The notes: generated by a model not told the origin, from the letters alone. A stretch of DNA of 64,000 nucleotides from VAZQ01 sp035293945 (GCA_035293945.1 DATGLV010000037.1:1-64000), one strand, 5' to 3'; positions 25,894 to 35,250 are shown, counted from the first letter of the stretch. Numbers and translations: made by a program.

Positions 25894-26706
25894 TCACCGC
25901 AGGATCTGGCTCAGGAACAGCTTGGTGCGCTCGTGCTGCGGGTTGGAGAAGAACTCGCCCGGCTCGCTCACTTCGATGATCTGCCCCGCATCCATCAGGA
26001 TCATGCGCGTCGCTGCTTGACGGGCAAAGCCCATCTCGTGGCTCACCACCAGCATGGTCATGCCCTCGAGCGCGAGCGCCATCATGCTGTCGAGCACCTC
26101 CCGCACCATCTCGGGATCGAGCGCCGAGGTGGGCTCGTCGAACAGCATGATCTTGGGCTGCATGCACAATGCCCGCGCAATCGCAACCCGCTGTTGCTGA
26201 CCGCCGGAAAGCTGGCTCGGATATTTGTCGGCCTGCTCCGGAATGCGCACGCGCGCCAGCTGCTGGCGGGCGATCGCCTCAGCGTCTCTGCGCGGAATGC
26301 GGCGCACCCAGACCGGGGCCAGCATGCAGTTCTCCAGCACGGTCAGATGCGGAAACAAATTGAAATGCTGGAACACCATGCCGACCTCGCGACGGATCTC
26401 GTCGATCCGCTTGAGGTCATCGGTCAGCTCGACGCCGTCGACGATCAATCGTCCCTGCTGCCAGGTCTCGAGCCGATTGACGCAGCGGAGCAGCGTCGAC
26501 TTTCCGCCGCCCGAAGGGCCACAGATGACAATCCGCTCCCCCCGCCTCACTTCGAGATTTATGTCGCGCAGCACGTGGAAGGCGCCGTACCACTTGTTGA
26601 GGCCGACGATCTCGACAGCAATTTCGTGTCGCGGGGTGCGCAAGTCCGCCGCGGAGGCGGCCGGATCGCTCGATGCGGGCGGGTCGTCCTGATCCATTTG
26701 ATCCAT
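25894..26706 (-). CDS. aapP: general L-amino acid ABC transporter ATPase
   Basis: A 270-residue ABC ATPase of the polar amino-acid (GlnQ/AapP/BztD) type. Walker A is GPSGGGKST, the Q-loop is MVFQHFNLFPHLTV, the signature is LSGGQQQRVAIARAL, Walker B is IMLFDEPTSALDPE and the switch His is in VVSHEMGFA. It powers uptake by the AapQM membrane pair. The start at 26706 gives MDQMDQDD; a second ATG at 26697 is possible. It is the last gene of the aapJQMP operon, 20 bases after aapM. A deleted relic of a related gene lies on the other side of the restriction-modification gene. Confidence 0.93.
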   Translation of the reverse strand: MDQMDQDDPPASSDPAASAADLRTPRHEIAVEIVGLNKWYGAFHVLRDINLEVRRGERIVICGPSGGGKSTLLRCVNRLETWQQGRLIVDGVELTDDLKRIDEIRREVGMVFQHFNLFPHLTVLENCMLAPVWVRRIPRRDAEAIARQQLARVRIPEQADKYPSQLSGGQQQRVAIARALCMQPKIMLFDEPTSALDPEMVREVLDSMMALALEGMTMLVVSHEMGFARQAATRMILMDAGQIIEVSEPGEFFSNPQHERTKLFLSQILR

Positions 26707-26726
26707 GTGATTCCGCGACAAGATGT

Positions 26727-27869
26727 TCAACGGACCTTGAGCCGCCGCTCCGTAAACAGGGCATAGCGTGACATCGCGAACGAGACCACGAAATAGATCA
26801 TCCCCCCGAAGGCAAAGCCGGTGAACAGGGTCACCGGCGTCGCCCAGTTGGGATCCGCAAACGCCGCGCGCAACTGTCCCAAGAGATCGAAGATCGCCAC
26901 GATCAGCACCAATGTGGTGTCCTTGAACAGAGCAATGAAAGAGTTGACGAGGCCGGGGATCACGAGCCGCAGCGCTTGCGGCACGACGACGAGGCCCATC
27001 ATGCCCCAGTAGCCGAGGCCCAGCGCCGCGGCAGCCTCGAACTGGCCGCGCGGGATTGCCTGCAGGCCACCGCGGAGCACCTCCGACTGATAGGCGCCTG
27101 CGAACAGGATGACCCCGATCAGCACCCGCAACAGCCCGTCGATCTGCCAGCTGCCGGGAAGGAACAGCGGCAGCATATAGGTGGCAAAGAAGAGAACGGT
27201 GATCAGCGGCACACCACGCCAGAACTCGATGAAGACAAGGCTTGCGGTGCGGATCACCGGCAGCTCCGAACGCCGGCCGAGCGCAAGCAAGATGCCGAGC
27301 GGCAGCGATCCGACAATGCCCGCATATGAGATGACGAGCGTGACCAAGAGTCCGCCCCAGAGGCGGGTTTCGACCGGCGGCAGCCCCAGCACGCCGCCCA
27401 GGAGCAGCACCGCCGCGACAACCGGAAACAGGCCGAAGAACAGCGCGGCATTGAAGATCTTGTAGCCGAGGCGCGGGACCAAGAGCGGCGCCAGCAAGAG
27501 CGCGCCGAGCGCATAAACGAGATCTACCCGCCAACGCTCTTCGGCGGGATAAAATCCGTACATGAGCTGATCGAAGCGGGCGCCAATGAATGGCCAGCAG
27601 GCGCCGACTTCACGACCCACGTTCTCGGGCAGGCAAGCGCTGCGGTCGTGGCCGGTCCAGACGGCATCGACCAGCAGAAATCTTACGGTCGGCCACGCCA
27701 AGGCCGCCAGAAGCGCGAGGCCCAAGAGCGTCAGGATCGCGTTGCCGACGCTGTTGAAAAGCCGTGCACGGACGAAAGCAAAGAAGCTGGACGGCGCCGC
27801 CGGTGGCGGCGCCGGGGCGATCATGGCGCGGCGGACGAAGTGGCTTGAATTTTGTGGTGTCGCCGTCAT
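26727..27869 (-). CDS. aapM: general L-amino acid ABC transporter permease
   Basis: A 380-residue inner-membrane protein. After a cytoplasmic N-terminus rich in Pro/Ala it has a long insert with Cys residues (DRSACLPENVGREVGACWPF), as in other AapM proteins. The His/Glu/Gln/Glu-type permease core follows, with RGVPLITVLFF, GAYQSEVLRGGLQAIPRGQ (the ATPase-contact EAA loop) and PQALRLVIPGLVNSFIALFKDTT split across the end. Start overlaps the aapQ stop by 4 bases, so aapQ and aapM are translationally coupled. Confidence 0.92.
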   Translation of the reverse strand: MTATPQNSSHFVRRAMIAPAPPPAAPSSFFAFVRARLFNSVGNAILTLLGLALLAALAWPTVRFLLVDAVWTGHDRSACLPENVGREVGACWPFIGARFDQLMYGFYPAEERWRVDLVYALGALLLAPLLVPRLGYKIFNAALFFGLFPVVAAVLLLGGVLGLPPVETRLWGGLLVTLVISYAGIVGSLPLGILLALGRRSELPVIRTASLVFIEFWRGVPLITVLFFATYMLPLFLPGSWQIDGLLRVLIGVILFAGAYQSEVLRGGLQAIPRGQFEAAAALGLGYWGMMGLVVVPQALRLVIPGLVNSFIALFKDTTLVLIVAIFDLLGQLRAAFADPNWATPVTLFTGFAFGGMIYFVVSFAMSRYALFTERRLKVR

Positions 27870-29050
27870 CGGTCGGCCAGCTGCACGCGCGAATTGTACC
27901 AGTTCATCGCCAGGCTGGTCGCCAGCGACAGCGAAAGGTACACCCCCATGGTGATGGCGATGATCTCGATCGCCTGGCCGGTCTGATTGAGCGTGGTGCC
28001 GGCGAAAACCGCGAACAGGTCGGGGTAGCCGATGGCGACCGCGAGCGAGGAATTCTTCGTCAGGTTGAGATACTGGTTGGTGAGCGGCGGGACGATGATC
28101 CGCAGCGCCTGCGGCAACACGATCAGACGCAGGACTTGTCTCTCGTTCAATCCGAGCGCAAGGCCAGCCTCGCTCTGCCCGCGCGGCACAGCCAGAATGC
28201 CGGCACGCACTACCTCGGCGATGAATGAGGCGGTGTAGATCGAGAGCGCCACCAGGAGCGCGACGAATTCCGGAATGATGCGCGACCCACCCACAAAGTT
28301 GAATCCGGCGAGGTGCGGAAGGTCCACCTCCATCGGCATGCCGGCCGCCAGGAAGGTCGCGAGCGGCAGGGCAAGGATGAGCGCCAGGCCTGGCCAAAAC
28401 ACTGGGTTCTGCCGCCCGGTCCGCTCCCGTACGCGCCGGGCCCATAAGCCCAGGGCCGCTGTCGCCGCCACGCCGAGCAACAGCGCGACCCAGACATAAC
28501 GGAAGCGCTCGCCCGGATGCAGCGCCGGCACCCAAAAGCCGCGATTGTTCATGAAAGCGATGCCGAGGACGGACAGGCTTTGCCGCGGCCCCGGCAGAGT
28601 GCCCAGCACCGCGAGGTACCAGAACAGGATTTGGAACAGGAGCGGCAGATTGCGAATGAGCTCAACATAACCGCCGGCAAGCCGCGCGATCAGCCAATTG
28701 GAAGAGAGCCGACCGATCCCGATCAGGAAGCCGATCAGCGTCGCAAACACGATACCGATGGCGGAGACCAGAACCGTGTTCAGCAGGCCGACCAGGAAGA
28801 CGCGGCCATAGGTATCGGTTTCGCTGTAGGGAATGAGGGTGAAATCGATGCCGAAACCGGCGGTATTGAACAGGAAGCCGAACCCGCTCCTGCGCTCCGC
28901 GAGGTTTTGAGCGGCGTTGACGGCGAACTGAGAGCCGACCCAGATCACCGCCAGGATCAAAGCGAGCTGGTAGGCTGCGCTGCGAATCCGCGGATTGTTG
29001 CTAACAGCGCGCGCAAGATTGCGGGCGTCCCTACCGGATGGGCGGCGCAT
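27866..29050 (-). CDS. aapQ: general L-amino acid ABC transporter permease
   Basis: A 394-residue membrane protein, the partner of AapM. It shows ELIRNLPLLFQILFWY, a long periplasmic insert with VALLLGVAATAALGLW, then the permease core IAEVVRAGILAVPRGQSEAG and LPQALRIIVPPLTNQYLNLT. The start at 29050 (MRRPSGRDARN) overlaps the end of aapJ by 20 bases. Together with AapM it forms the channel through which amino acids bound by AapJ enter the cell. Confidence 0.92.
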   Translation of the reverse strand: MRRPSGRDARNLARAVSNNPRIRSAAYQLALILAVIWVGSQFAVNAAQNLAERRSGFGFLFNTAGFGIDFTLIPYSETDTYGRVFLVGLLNTVLVSAIGIVFATLIGFLIGIGRLSSNWLIARLAGGYVELIRNLPLLFQILFWYLAVLGTLPGPRQSLSVLGIAFMNNRGFWVPALHPGERFRYVWVALLLGVAATAALGLWARRVRERTGRQNPVFWPGLALILALPLATFLAAGMPMEVDLPHLAGFNFVGGSRIIPEFVALLVALSIYTASFIAEVVRAGILAVPRGQSEAGLALGLNERQVLRLIVLPQALRIIVPPLTNQYLNLTKNSSLAVAIGYPDLFAVFAGTTLNQTGQAIEIIAITMGVYLSLSLATSLAMNWYNSRVQLADR

Positions 29051-30062
29051 ACTGGATGCCGCCCTTGGTCCACAGCCGGTTGAGGCCCCGGGCGATGCCG
29101 AGCTTCGAGCCGCTGCCGACATTTCGATCGTAGGACTCACCGTAGTTGCCGACCAGCTTGACGATCCGCACCACCCAATCTTTGGTGAGCCCAAGCTGCT
29201 CGCCGTAATTACCCTCCGTCCCGACGAGCCGCTTGATCTCGGGCTGGGTCGCCTTCAAAGCGTCATCGACTGTCTTTTGCGACACACCGAGCTCCTCGGC
29301 ATCCAGCATGGCGAATTGCACCCACCTCACCAGCGTAAACCATTGATCGTCCCCGCGGCGGACCGCCGGCGCGAGCGGCTCTTTGGAGATGATTTCCGGC
29401 AGGATCACATGGTCCGCCGGATTTGCGAGCTTGAGCTTCTCGGCATAGAGCTGCGAGACGTCGGTGGTGAAAGAATCACAGCGGCCGGCCTCATAGGCCT
29501 TTATGGTCTCATCCGCCGTCACAAAAGCGATGATCTCGTATTTCATATTATTGGCGCGGAAATAATCGGCGAGATTGAGCTCGGTCGTGGTGCCGGTCTG
29601 CACGCAGATCGAGGCGCCGTTAAGCTCCAGCGCTGAATTGACCTTCAGCGATTTGCGCACCATGAAGCCCTGGCCGTCATAGTAGTTGACAGCGGTGAAG
29701 ATGATGTCGCCGGAATCCCTCGAGGATGTCCAGGTCGAATTGCGCGCCAGAACGTCGATGTCGCCCGACTTCAGCGCCTCGAAGCGATCCTTGGCGGAGA
29801 GCGGCGAGAACTTGACCTTGCTCGCATCGTTGAAGATTGCCGCCGCAACCGCGCGGCACACATCGACATCAAATCCGGTCCAGTTGCCCTTATCGTCCGG
29901 ATTGGAGAAGCCCGGCAGCCCCTGGCTCACGCCGCAAACCAGCGAGCCTCGATCCTTCACCTTCTTGAGCGTCGCCTGGGCCGAGCTCGCCTCGACCGAC
30001 AGGCAGAGCCCCACGAGGGCGCCCAGCATTGCGATACTGAATTTCGTCAATTCGCGTTTCAT
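29031..30062 (-). CDS. aapJ: general L-amino acid ABC transporter substrate-binding protein
   Basis: A 343-residue periplasmic binding protein. The start at 30062 follows AAGGGGCG and opens a signal peptide (FSIAMLGALVGLCLSVEASSAQ). Typical AapJ segments are LVCGVSQGLPGFSNPDDKG, FDVDVCRAVAAAIF, DVLARNSTWTSSRD and the terminal EGNYGEQLGL. It captures L-amino acids broadly. First gene of the operon; its promoter should lie in the 221-base gap shared with the divergent metC. Confidence 0.94.
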   Translation of the reverse strand: MKRELTKFSIAMLGALVGLCLSVEASSAQATLKKVKDRGSLVCGVSQGLPGFSNPDDKGNWTGFDVDVCRAVAAAIFNDASKVKFSPLSAKDRFEALKSGDIDVLARNSTWTSSRDSGDIIFTAVNYYDGQGFMVRKSLKVNSALELNGASICVQTGTTTELNLADYFRANNMKYEIIAFVTADETIKAYEAGRCDSFTTDVSQLYAEKLKLANPADHVILPEIISKEPLAPAVRRGDDQWFTLVRWVQFAMLDAEELGVSQKTVDDALKATQPEIKRLVGTEGNYGEQLGLTKDWVVRIVKLVGNYGESYDRNVGSGSKLGIARGLNRLWTKGGIQYAPPIR

Positions 30063-30283
30063 GATACCGCCCCTTGTAAACCTCAATGTCATCCGACAGC
30101 GTTCACTGGTGAGGCAGCCGTTGTATTAGGAGATTTTCAAGTCTGCCGCTGCGCCATCTGATGCCGATAGCGCACGGCGGTCAAGGGCTTGACGGAAAGT
30201 CCTATGAGACCGCAGAAGTTCAGCAAGGAACCAACAAACCGCGCAATATTCTGACTTGTGACCGGCCCCGCAGAAATACGCCC

Positions 30284-31486
30284 ATGACCGACGATAGCCA
30301 TGACCAGCCGCCGCACCCATCCGGCAGGCCTGCGACCCGCTTGGTGAGCGGCGGCCGCGACCCGTTTGCGCATCATGGCTATGTCAATCCGCCGGTCTAT
30401 CATGCTTCCACCCTGCTCTACCCCAGCGCTGAAGACTTTCTCGGCCACCGCAGCCGCTACCAATATGGCCGGCGTGGCACCCCCACCACCGAGGCGCTGG
30501 CGGGCGCGCTCATGGCGCTGGACGGCCCCGAATGCGCCGGCGTTGCGCTGTTGCCCTCCGGGCTTGCGGCGGCGTCGGTTGCGCTCCTCTCCGTCCTCAA
30601 GGCCGGCGACCATGTCCTGGTCACCGACAGCGTTTATCAACCCACGCGCAAATTTTGCGACGGCGAGCTCGCCCGCTACGGCATCACCACGACCTATTAT
30701 GATCCCCTGATCGGCGGTGACATCGCGGGCCTGATCAAGCCCAATACGCGCGTCATCTTCGTCGAATCGCCCGGCTCGCTCTCCTTCGAGATGCAGGATG
30801 TGCCGGCCATCGCCGCCGCCGCGCACGCGGCGGGTGCGGTCGTGCTGATGGACAATACCTGGGCGGGCCCGCTCTATTTTTCTGCACTCGCCAAGGGCGT
30901 CGATCTTTCCATCCTATCCGGCACCAAATATATCGGCGGCCATTCCGACGTCATGCTGGGCACCGTATCGGCCAAGGCGGCAACTTGGCCGCGGTTGAAG
31001 GAAATTGTCGACACCATGGGCCTCTGCGTCGGGCCTGATGACATGTATCTCGGCCTGCGGGGCTTGCGCACCATGGGAGTGCGGCTGGCCCAGCATCAGG
31101 CCTCGGGGCTCAAGGTCGCCCGCTGGCTCAGCGGCAGGCTGGAAGTCGCCCGCGTGCTGCATCCGGCCTTGGAAACAGATCCCGGACACGCCATCTGGCG
31201 GCGCGACTACACCGGGGCCTGCGGTCTGTTCAGCATTGTGTTCCGCCCCGCGCCCCGCGCAGCGGTGCTGGCCTTCCTCAATGCGTTGACTCTGTTCGGC
31301 ATCGGCGCCTCCTGGGGCGGCTTCGAGAGCCTGGCCATTCCGTTCTTTGAGCTTGCCTCGACCCGCACCGCAACGCGCTGGGCTCCGGGCGGCCCGACCG
31401 TCCGCCTGCATATCGGGCTCGAGGATGTCGATGACCTGATTGCCGATTTGGAGCGTGGCCTGGCGGCCTTTCGGGCTGCCGTTTGA
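30284..31486 (+). CDS. metC: cystathionine beta-lyase
   Basis: A 400-residue PLP enzyme of the Cys/Met metabolism family, which cleaves cystathionine to homocysteine, pyruvate and ammonia. It has HHGYVNPPVYHASTLLYPS near the start, YQYGRRGTPTTEAL, VFVESPGS-type RVIFVESPGSLSFE, DNTWAGPLYF and the PLP lysine in LSGTKYIGGHSD. The GRRGTPT and GTKYIGGHSD segments fit the beta-lyase branch better than gamma-synthase. The start at 30284 (MTDDSHDQ) avoids a poorly coding leader. Divergent from aapJ, so uptake and sulfur-amino-acid metabolism share a control region. Confidence 0.9.
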   Translation: MTDDSHDQPPHPSGRPATRLVSGGRDPFAHHGYVNPPVYHASTLLYPSAEDFLGHRSRYQYGRRGTPTTEALAGALMALDGPECAGVALLPSGLAAASVALLSVLKAGDHVLVTDSVYQPTRKFCDGELARYGITTTYYDPLIGGDIAGLIKPNTRVIFVESPGSLSFEMQDVPAIAAAAHAAGAVVLMDNTWAGPLYFSALAKGVDLSILSGTKYIGGHSDVMLGTVSAKAATWPRLKEIVDTMGLCVGPDDMYLGLRGLRTMGVRLAQHQASGLKVARWLSGRLEVARVLHPALETDPGHAIWRRDYTGACGLFSIVFRPAPRAAVLAFLNALTLFGIGASWGGFESLAIPFFELASTRTATRWAPGGPTVRLHIGLEDVDDLIADLERGLAAFRAAV

Positions 31487-31516
31487 AACCGGGTTAAAAC
31501 GCCTTAGCGGTGCCCC

Positions 31517-31849
31517 TTATCCGGTTGCCGCCGCGCCGCGGCGGTCGCGCAGCTCGAAATGCAGGTTGCGCGCGTAGACGAACACTCCGAAGGCCTGGCC
31601 GGCGATGAAGACCAGGTCGCGCCGGTAAAGCGCGTAAATCAAAAGAAGCACGCCGCCCCCGATCGAGAAGAACCAGAAGGCGATCGGCATCACCATCTTG
31701 CCGGCGCGCTCCGAGGCGATCCATTGTACTGCGAAGCGCGCGGTGAACAGGCATTGAGCGAGGAAGCCCAGTGTCGTCCACCAATCGAGCCGCGTGATGA
31801 AGACATCGTACAGATAACCGCCGACCGCGTTTGTGAGATCAATCAGCAT
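31517..31849 (-). CDS. lipid A biosynthesis N-terminal domain (LAB_N) membrane protein
   Basis: A 110-residue membrane protein with about three hydrophobic helices. It matches the LAB_N domain pattern: WWTTLGFLAQCLFTARFAVQW, SERAGKMVMPIAFWFFSIGG, LLIYALYRRDLVFIAGQ. Stand-alone LAB_N proteins accompany glycosyltransferases for lipid A or polyprenyl-phosphate sugars and are thought to act in the membrane. It overlaps the upstream GT2 gene by 11 bases and is last in the operon. Confidence 0.85.
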   Translation of the reverse strand: MLIDLTNAVGGYLYDVFITRLDWWTTLGFLAQCLFTARFAVQWIASERAGKMVMPIAFWFFSIGGGVLLLIYALYRRDLVFIAGQAFGVFVYARNLHFELRDRRGAAATG

Positions 31850-32585
31850 TCCGTTTCACCTCCACGGCTTCCGGCGCGGGCTTGTTCCTGCGGATGAGCC
31901 ACCAAACGCCCGCCAGGTCCAAGATGCCGATCCACAGCCGATCCCATAGGCCGTAATTGGAGACGCCGGCGCGGCGCGGACGTTCGACCACATCGATGTA
32001 ACCGACTTCGTAGCCTTCGCGGCGCACCAGCGCGGGCAGAAAGCGGTGCAGCCCGTCGAAATAGGGCAGCGCAAGGAACACGTCGCGGCGGAACGCCTTG
32101 AGGCCGCAGCCGCTATCGCGCGCGCCGTCCCGCAGGATGGCGCCGCGCACCGCATTGGCGATGCGAGACTGCAGCTGCTTAAAGCGCGTGGACCTGCCCT
32201 TGAAGCGCTGGCCGGCGACGAGGCCAACGCGTGGCGCGCCGGCCGCGAGCGTCCGCACCAAGGCCGGGATCGCGGCGGGGTCGTTCTGCCCATCGCCGTC
32301 GAGCGTGACCACGACCGCGGCGCGTGCGGCGCGCACGCCGGTGCGGACCGCCGCGGACTGGCCGCAGGAACACGCGTGAGAGATCACTCGCAGCCACGGA
32401 TGCAGCCGCAGCGATGCGCGCAGCTCCTCTCCTGTGGCATCGCTTGAGCCATCGTCTACGTAGACGATCTCGAAGTCGCCGATAGGCGCGACCGCGGCGG
32501 CTATCTCCTCGATCAAGGGCGCGACATTGCCGGCCTCGTTGCGGACCGGAACCACGATCGAGACAGTCGGTCGTTCCTGGCTCAT
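31839..32585 (-). CDS. GT2 polyprenyl-phosphate sugar synthase-like glycosyltransferase
   Basis: A 248-residue family 2 glycosyltransferase with the opening TVSIVVPVRNEAGNVAPLI, the VDDGSSDAT nucleotide-binding turn, TLDGDGQNDPAAIP (metal-binding acidic motif) and GCGLKAFRRDVF. It lacks the usual two C-terminal helices of long ArnC proteins but keeps a terminal WIGILDLAGVWWLI segment. Such enzymes (ArnC, RgtE, DPM1 type) load a sugar onto undecaprenyl or dodecaprenyl phosphate, which then serves the GT39 enzyme encoded two genes upstream. Start at 32585 is set by homology to MSQERPTVSIVVP. Confidence 0.86.
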   Translation of the reverse strand: MSQERPTVSIVVPVRNEAGNVAPLIEEIAAAVAPIGDFEIVYVDDGSSDATGEELRASLRLHPWLRVISHACSCGQSAAVRTGVRAARAAVVVTLDGDGQNDPAAIPALVRTLAAGAPRVGLVAGQRFKGRSTRFKQLQSRIANAVRGAILRDGARDSGCGLKAFRRDVFLALPYFDGLHRFLPALVRREGYEVGYIDVVERPRRAGVSNYGLWDRLWIGILDLAGVWWLIRRNKPAPEAVEVKRNAD

Positions 32586-32629
32586 CCTGCCTTCTGCTGC
32601 TGCGCCCCGAATGAGATCGCGCCGGTCTC

Positions 32630-33529
32630 TTAGGCAGAGAGCAACTTCGAGGCAACCCGGATGAGCCGCGCGAGCGAGGGACCCGGCAATGTGCGGACGT
32701 GGCCGTCCGGCTCGATCACGAAGCCCAGACGGCGCGCCGCGAACCAATCGCGCACCAACAGCGCCCCCACCGTCCCGGCAATGGCGCCGGCAATGACGTC
32801 GCTCACATGGTGCGCCGACACGAGCACCCGAGCCGCCGCGATCGCCAGCGCATAGAGGAGCATGACGGCGCGCAGCCGCGGAAAGATCAATCCGATGGCG
32901 ACGAGCGCGGCAAAAACGTTAGTGGCATGGCCGGACGGCAGGCTCGCATATTCGGGGTGCCAGACGAACGGCTTGTACAGAAATGGGTCGGAGGTGTCCC
33001 CCACATAAGGCCGCGCCCGCCCGATCAGGCGCTTGATCACGGTCACGAACAGCCCCGGGAGCGCAATCGCATCGAAGATGAAGCCGATGCGAATCGCCGC
33101 GGTCACCACCACCAAGCGGCTTGTCTGCGAGAGCGCCGGGGTCGCAAGCGCACCCAGCCCCGCCAACATCACCGCGGTCGGCACCAGGAACCAATCCGAT
33201 GTGCCAAAATCGCTCACCTGATCGAACACCTCCGGGACCCAGCCCGGCAGTGCCGCGACCGCACGCACGGTCGGCGTGTCAATGAAGAACATCGTGGCGA
33301 AGATGATCGGGAGCGCGAGCAGCAAGCCGACCGTGACCCGGGAGGCGCTGCGCCATCTTGGCCGCGCCGATGCGCCGCGCGGCGGACGAAACAGCAAGGC
33401 AAAGGCGTCGCGGACATTGACCCGGAAGGAATGCCATCGCGACGTGTGCGCCGGCGCACCGCCTCCCTTCCCTCCCCCGCTTGCGGAGGGGCGAAAAAGG
33501 GAGGGGGCGCTGAACTTGGCGACGCTCAC
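32630..33529 (-). CDS. PAP2-family membrane phosphatase
   Basis: A 299-residue membrane protein with the three PAP2 motifs: KRLIGRARP, LPSGHATNV and RVLVSAHHVSDVIAG. Family members include the LpxE/LpxF lipid A phosphatases and undecaprenyl pyrophosphatase. Its place between GT39 and GT2 genes suggests removal of a lipid A phosphate or recycling of the lipid carrier. The first ~30 residues (Ser/Gly-rich, GGGKGGGAP) are encoded by a GC palindrome at about 33461-33510 like those seen between genes, so the true start may lie further in. The listed start overlaps the upstream stop by 4 bases. Confidence 0.83.
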   Translation of the reverse strand: MSVAKFSAPSLFRPSASGGGKGGGAPAHTSRWHSFRVNVRDAFALLFRPPRGASARPRWRSASRVTVGLLLALPIIFATMFFIDTPTVRAVAALPGWVPEVFDQVSDFGTSDWFLVPTAVMLAGLGALATPALSQTSRLVVVTAAIRIGFIFDAIALPGLFVTVIKRLIGRARPYVGDTSDPFLYKPFVWHPEYASLPSGHATNVFAALVAIGLIFPRLRAVMLLYALAIAAARVLVSAHHVSDVIAGAIAGTVGALLVRDWFAARRLGFVIEPDGHVRTLPGPSLARLIRVASKLLSA

Positions 33530-35250
33530 AGCGGACTCTCTGAACGGAAGACCGCCATCGTGATGAGCCGGCCGCTGGTGAGATTGAAGGCCTCGATGTG
33601 CGGCCCGACCGCGTAGCGCAAACCGATCGCTTCAGCCTGCATCGCGAAATCGCGCTCCTGGTGCGCTTCCACGAAGGCAAACCGGCACGCGCCGCCGGAG
33701 AGGAAATCGGCAGCTCCCGCACTATTGGTCAGCCGTGTTGCCGTGCCGGCGAGAAAGACAAGGCTCGGCTCGCGATAGCCGACCGCGGCCGTCGCATAGG
33801 GTTGTGGGCATCCGCTGTTGCGCATGACGCGAAGCATCATCTCGCTCGGAAAGCCCGATACCAGGGCCGGCACCACCACGCCGAACGTCGCCTGGGTGAG
33901 CAACAGCGCCGCCGCCATGCCGCGCAACAGTGAAAGCTCCGCACCGTCCACCTCGTAGAGGCGCCAAGCAATCAGCCCGACGATCGCCGCGCCACCGGCA
34001 AAAGCCCAGGCCAAGAAGCCGAGCTGGTGACCGATCACGACCAGGCAGACGATTCCCAAAATTCCGGTGAGCACCGGAAGTATGAACCACAAAGGGATTC
34101 CCAGCGTCAGCCAGCGGTTGCGCGACAGCATGCGGGCTTCGATGATTCCGGCGATCAGGATGGCGATCGCCGGATAAAGCGGCAGCACGTAGTGCGGCAG
34201 CTTGGTCACCACCAGCTCCAAGACGATCCACGAGGGCACGAGCCAGGCGAGCAGAAACTTCGCGCCCGGCTCGCGCCGCGCCGCCCAGATGGCGGGCGCT
34301 GCCAGTGCGGCCAGCATCGCGCCGGGAAAGAACATCGGCCCGAGCTCGAGGAGATATGTTCCGGGCGGCGCCCCGTGCCCCTGTGCGCTGCTATAGAGCT
34401 TCGGCAGGAAGTCGCGGCCGACCGAGTCGTTCAAGAACGCATTGTGGCTGCGGCTGGTGATGGCAATGAGCCAAGGCAGGACCAGTGCGGCGACCCAGAT
34501 CACGCCTGGCAGCGGCTTGAGCGCTTTGAGCCAATCGGCGCGGCGGTCAGCCACCAGCAGGGTGAGGATCGCAAGGCCAACGACCATCAGGATGAGCGGG
34601 CCCTTCACCAATATTCCGGCGGCGAGCGCAGTCCAGAAGATCGCCGGCAGCATAAGCCGCGCCTGCGCATCGAGGTGTGCGCGTTGCTCCGGCAGGTAGA
34701 GCCGCGCCAGCGCTCCCATGGCGGCCACCACGGTCGCCAGCAACACCGCATCCGTGCTGGCAAAGCGCGACTCGAAGCCAAGCAGAGCCGAGCACGCCGT
34801 CATCATCCCGGCGAGCAGCGCGCCACGCCGGGAGATGAAGGCGAGCGCCGTCCAATAAGTCAGGAGCACGGCGGAAAGTGCTCCGCACAGAGAGGGGACG
34901 CGGTAGGGCGCGATAGCGCTCAGCCCCTCGGTCAGCCCAAGCGCGCGAGCCGTTGCGGCGGCACCCGCCTGCAGCCAATAGATGCCGACCGGCTTTTGGT
35001 AACGCACCTCGTCCTGATAGCGGATATCGACATAGTCGCCGCTCTCGATCATCTGCTTGCTCGCTTGCGCGAACAGCGGCTCATCGCGGTCGATGGGCGG
35101 AGTCGTGAAAAAGCCGGGCAGGAAATTGGTGAGTGCGATCAGGATGAGCACCACCATCGCACGCGCGTGCGAGCGCGCGGCGAAATCCAAGACCACCCCG
35201 ACATCACGCGTGGGCTGGGCCTGTTGGTCCTGGCCGGCCGTGACCGCCAT
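33526..35250 (-). CDS. ArnT-like GT39 glycosyltransferase
   Basis: A 574-residue polytopic protein of the dolichyl-phosphate-mannose protein mannosyltransferase/ArnT family. The N-terminal periplasmic loop has the catalytic acidic motif PIDRDEPLFAQASKQM, then the VRYQKPVGIYWLQ segment typical of ArnT. About eleven membrane helices follow and a periplasmic C-terminal domain. ArnT-type enzymes move a sugar from undecaprenyl phosphate to lipid A on the outer face of the inner membrane. First gene of the four-gene operon (GT39, PAP2, GT2, LAB_N). In rhizobia the sugar is often galacturonic acid or mannose; which one is unknown here. Confidence 0.87.
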   Translation of the reverse strand: MAVTAGQDQQAQPTRDVGVVLDFAARSHARAMVVLILIALTNFLPGFFTTPPIDRDEPLFAQASKQMIESGDYVDIRYQDEVRYQKPVGIYWLQAGAAATARALGLTEGLSAIAPYRVPSLCGALSAVLLTYWTALAFISRRGALLAGMMTACSALLGFESRFASTDAVLLATVVAAMGALARLYLPEQRAHLDAQARLMLPAIFWTALAAGILVKGPLILMVVGLAILTLLVADRRADWLKALKPLPGVIWVAALVLPWLIAITSRSHNAFLNDSVGRDFLPKLYSSAQGHGAPPGTYLLELGPMFFPGAMLAALAAPAIWAARREPGAKFLLAWLVPSWIVLELVVTKLPHYVLPLYPAIAILIAGIIEARMLSRNRWLTLGIPLWFILPVLTGILGIVCLVVIGHQLGFLAWAFAGGAAIVGLIAWRLYEVDGAELSLLRGMAAALLLTQATFGVVVPALVSGFPSEMMLRVMRNSGCPQPYATAAVGYREPSLVFLAGTATRLTNSAGAADFLSGGACRFAFVEAHQERDFAMQAEAIGLRYAVGPHIEAFNLTSGRLITMAVFRSESPL

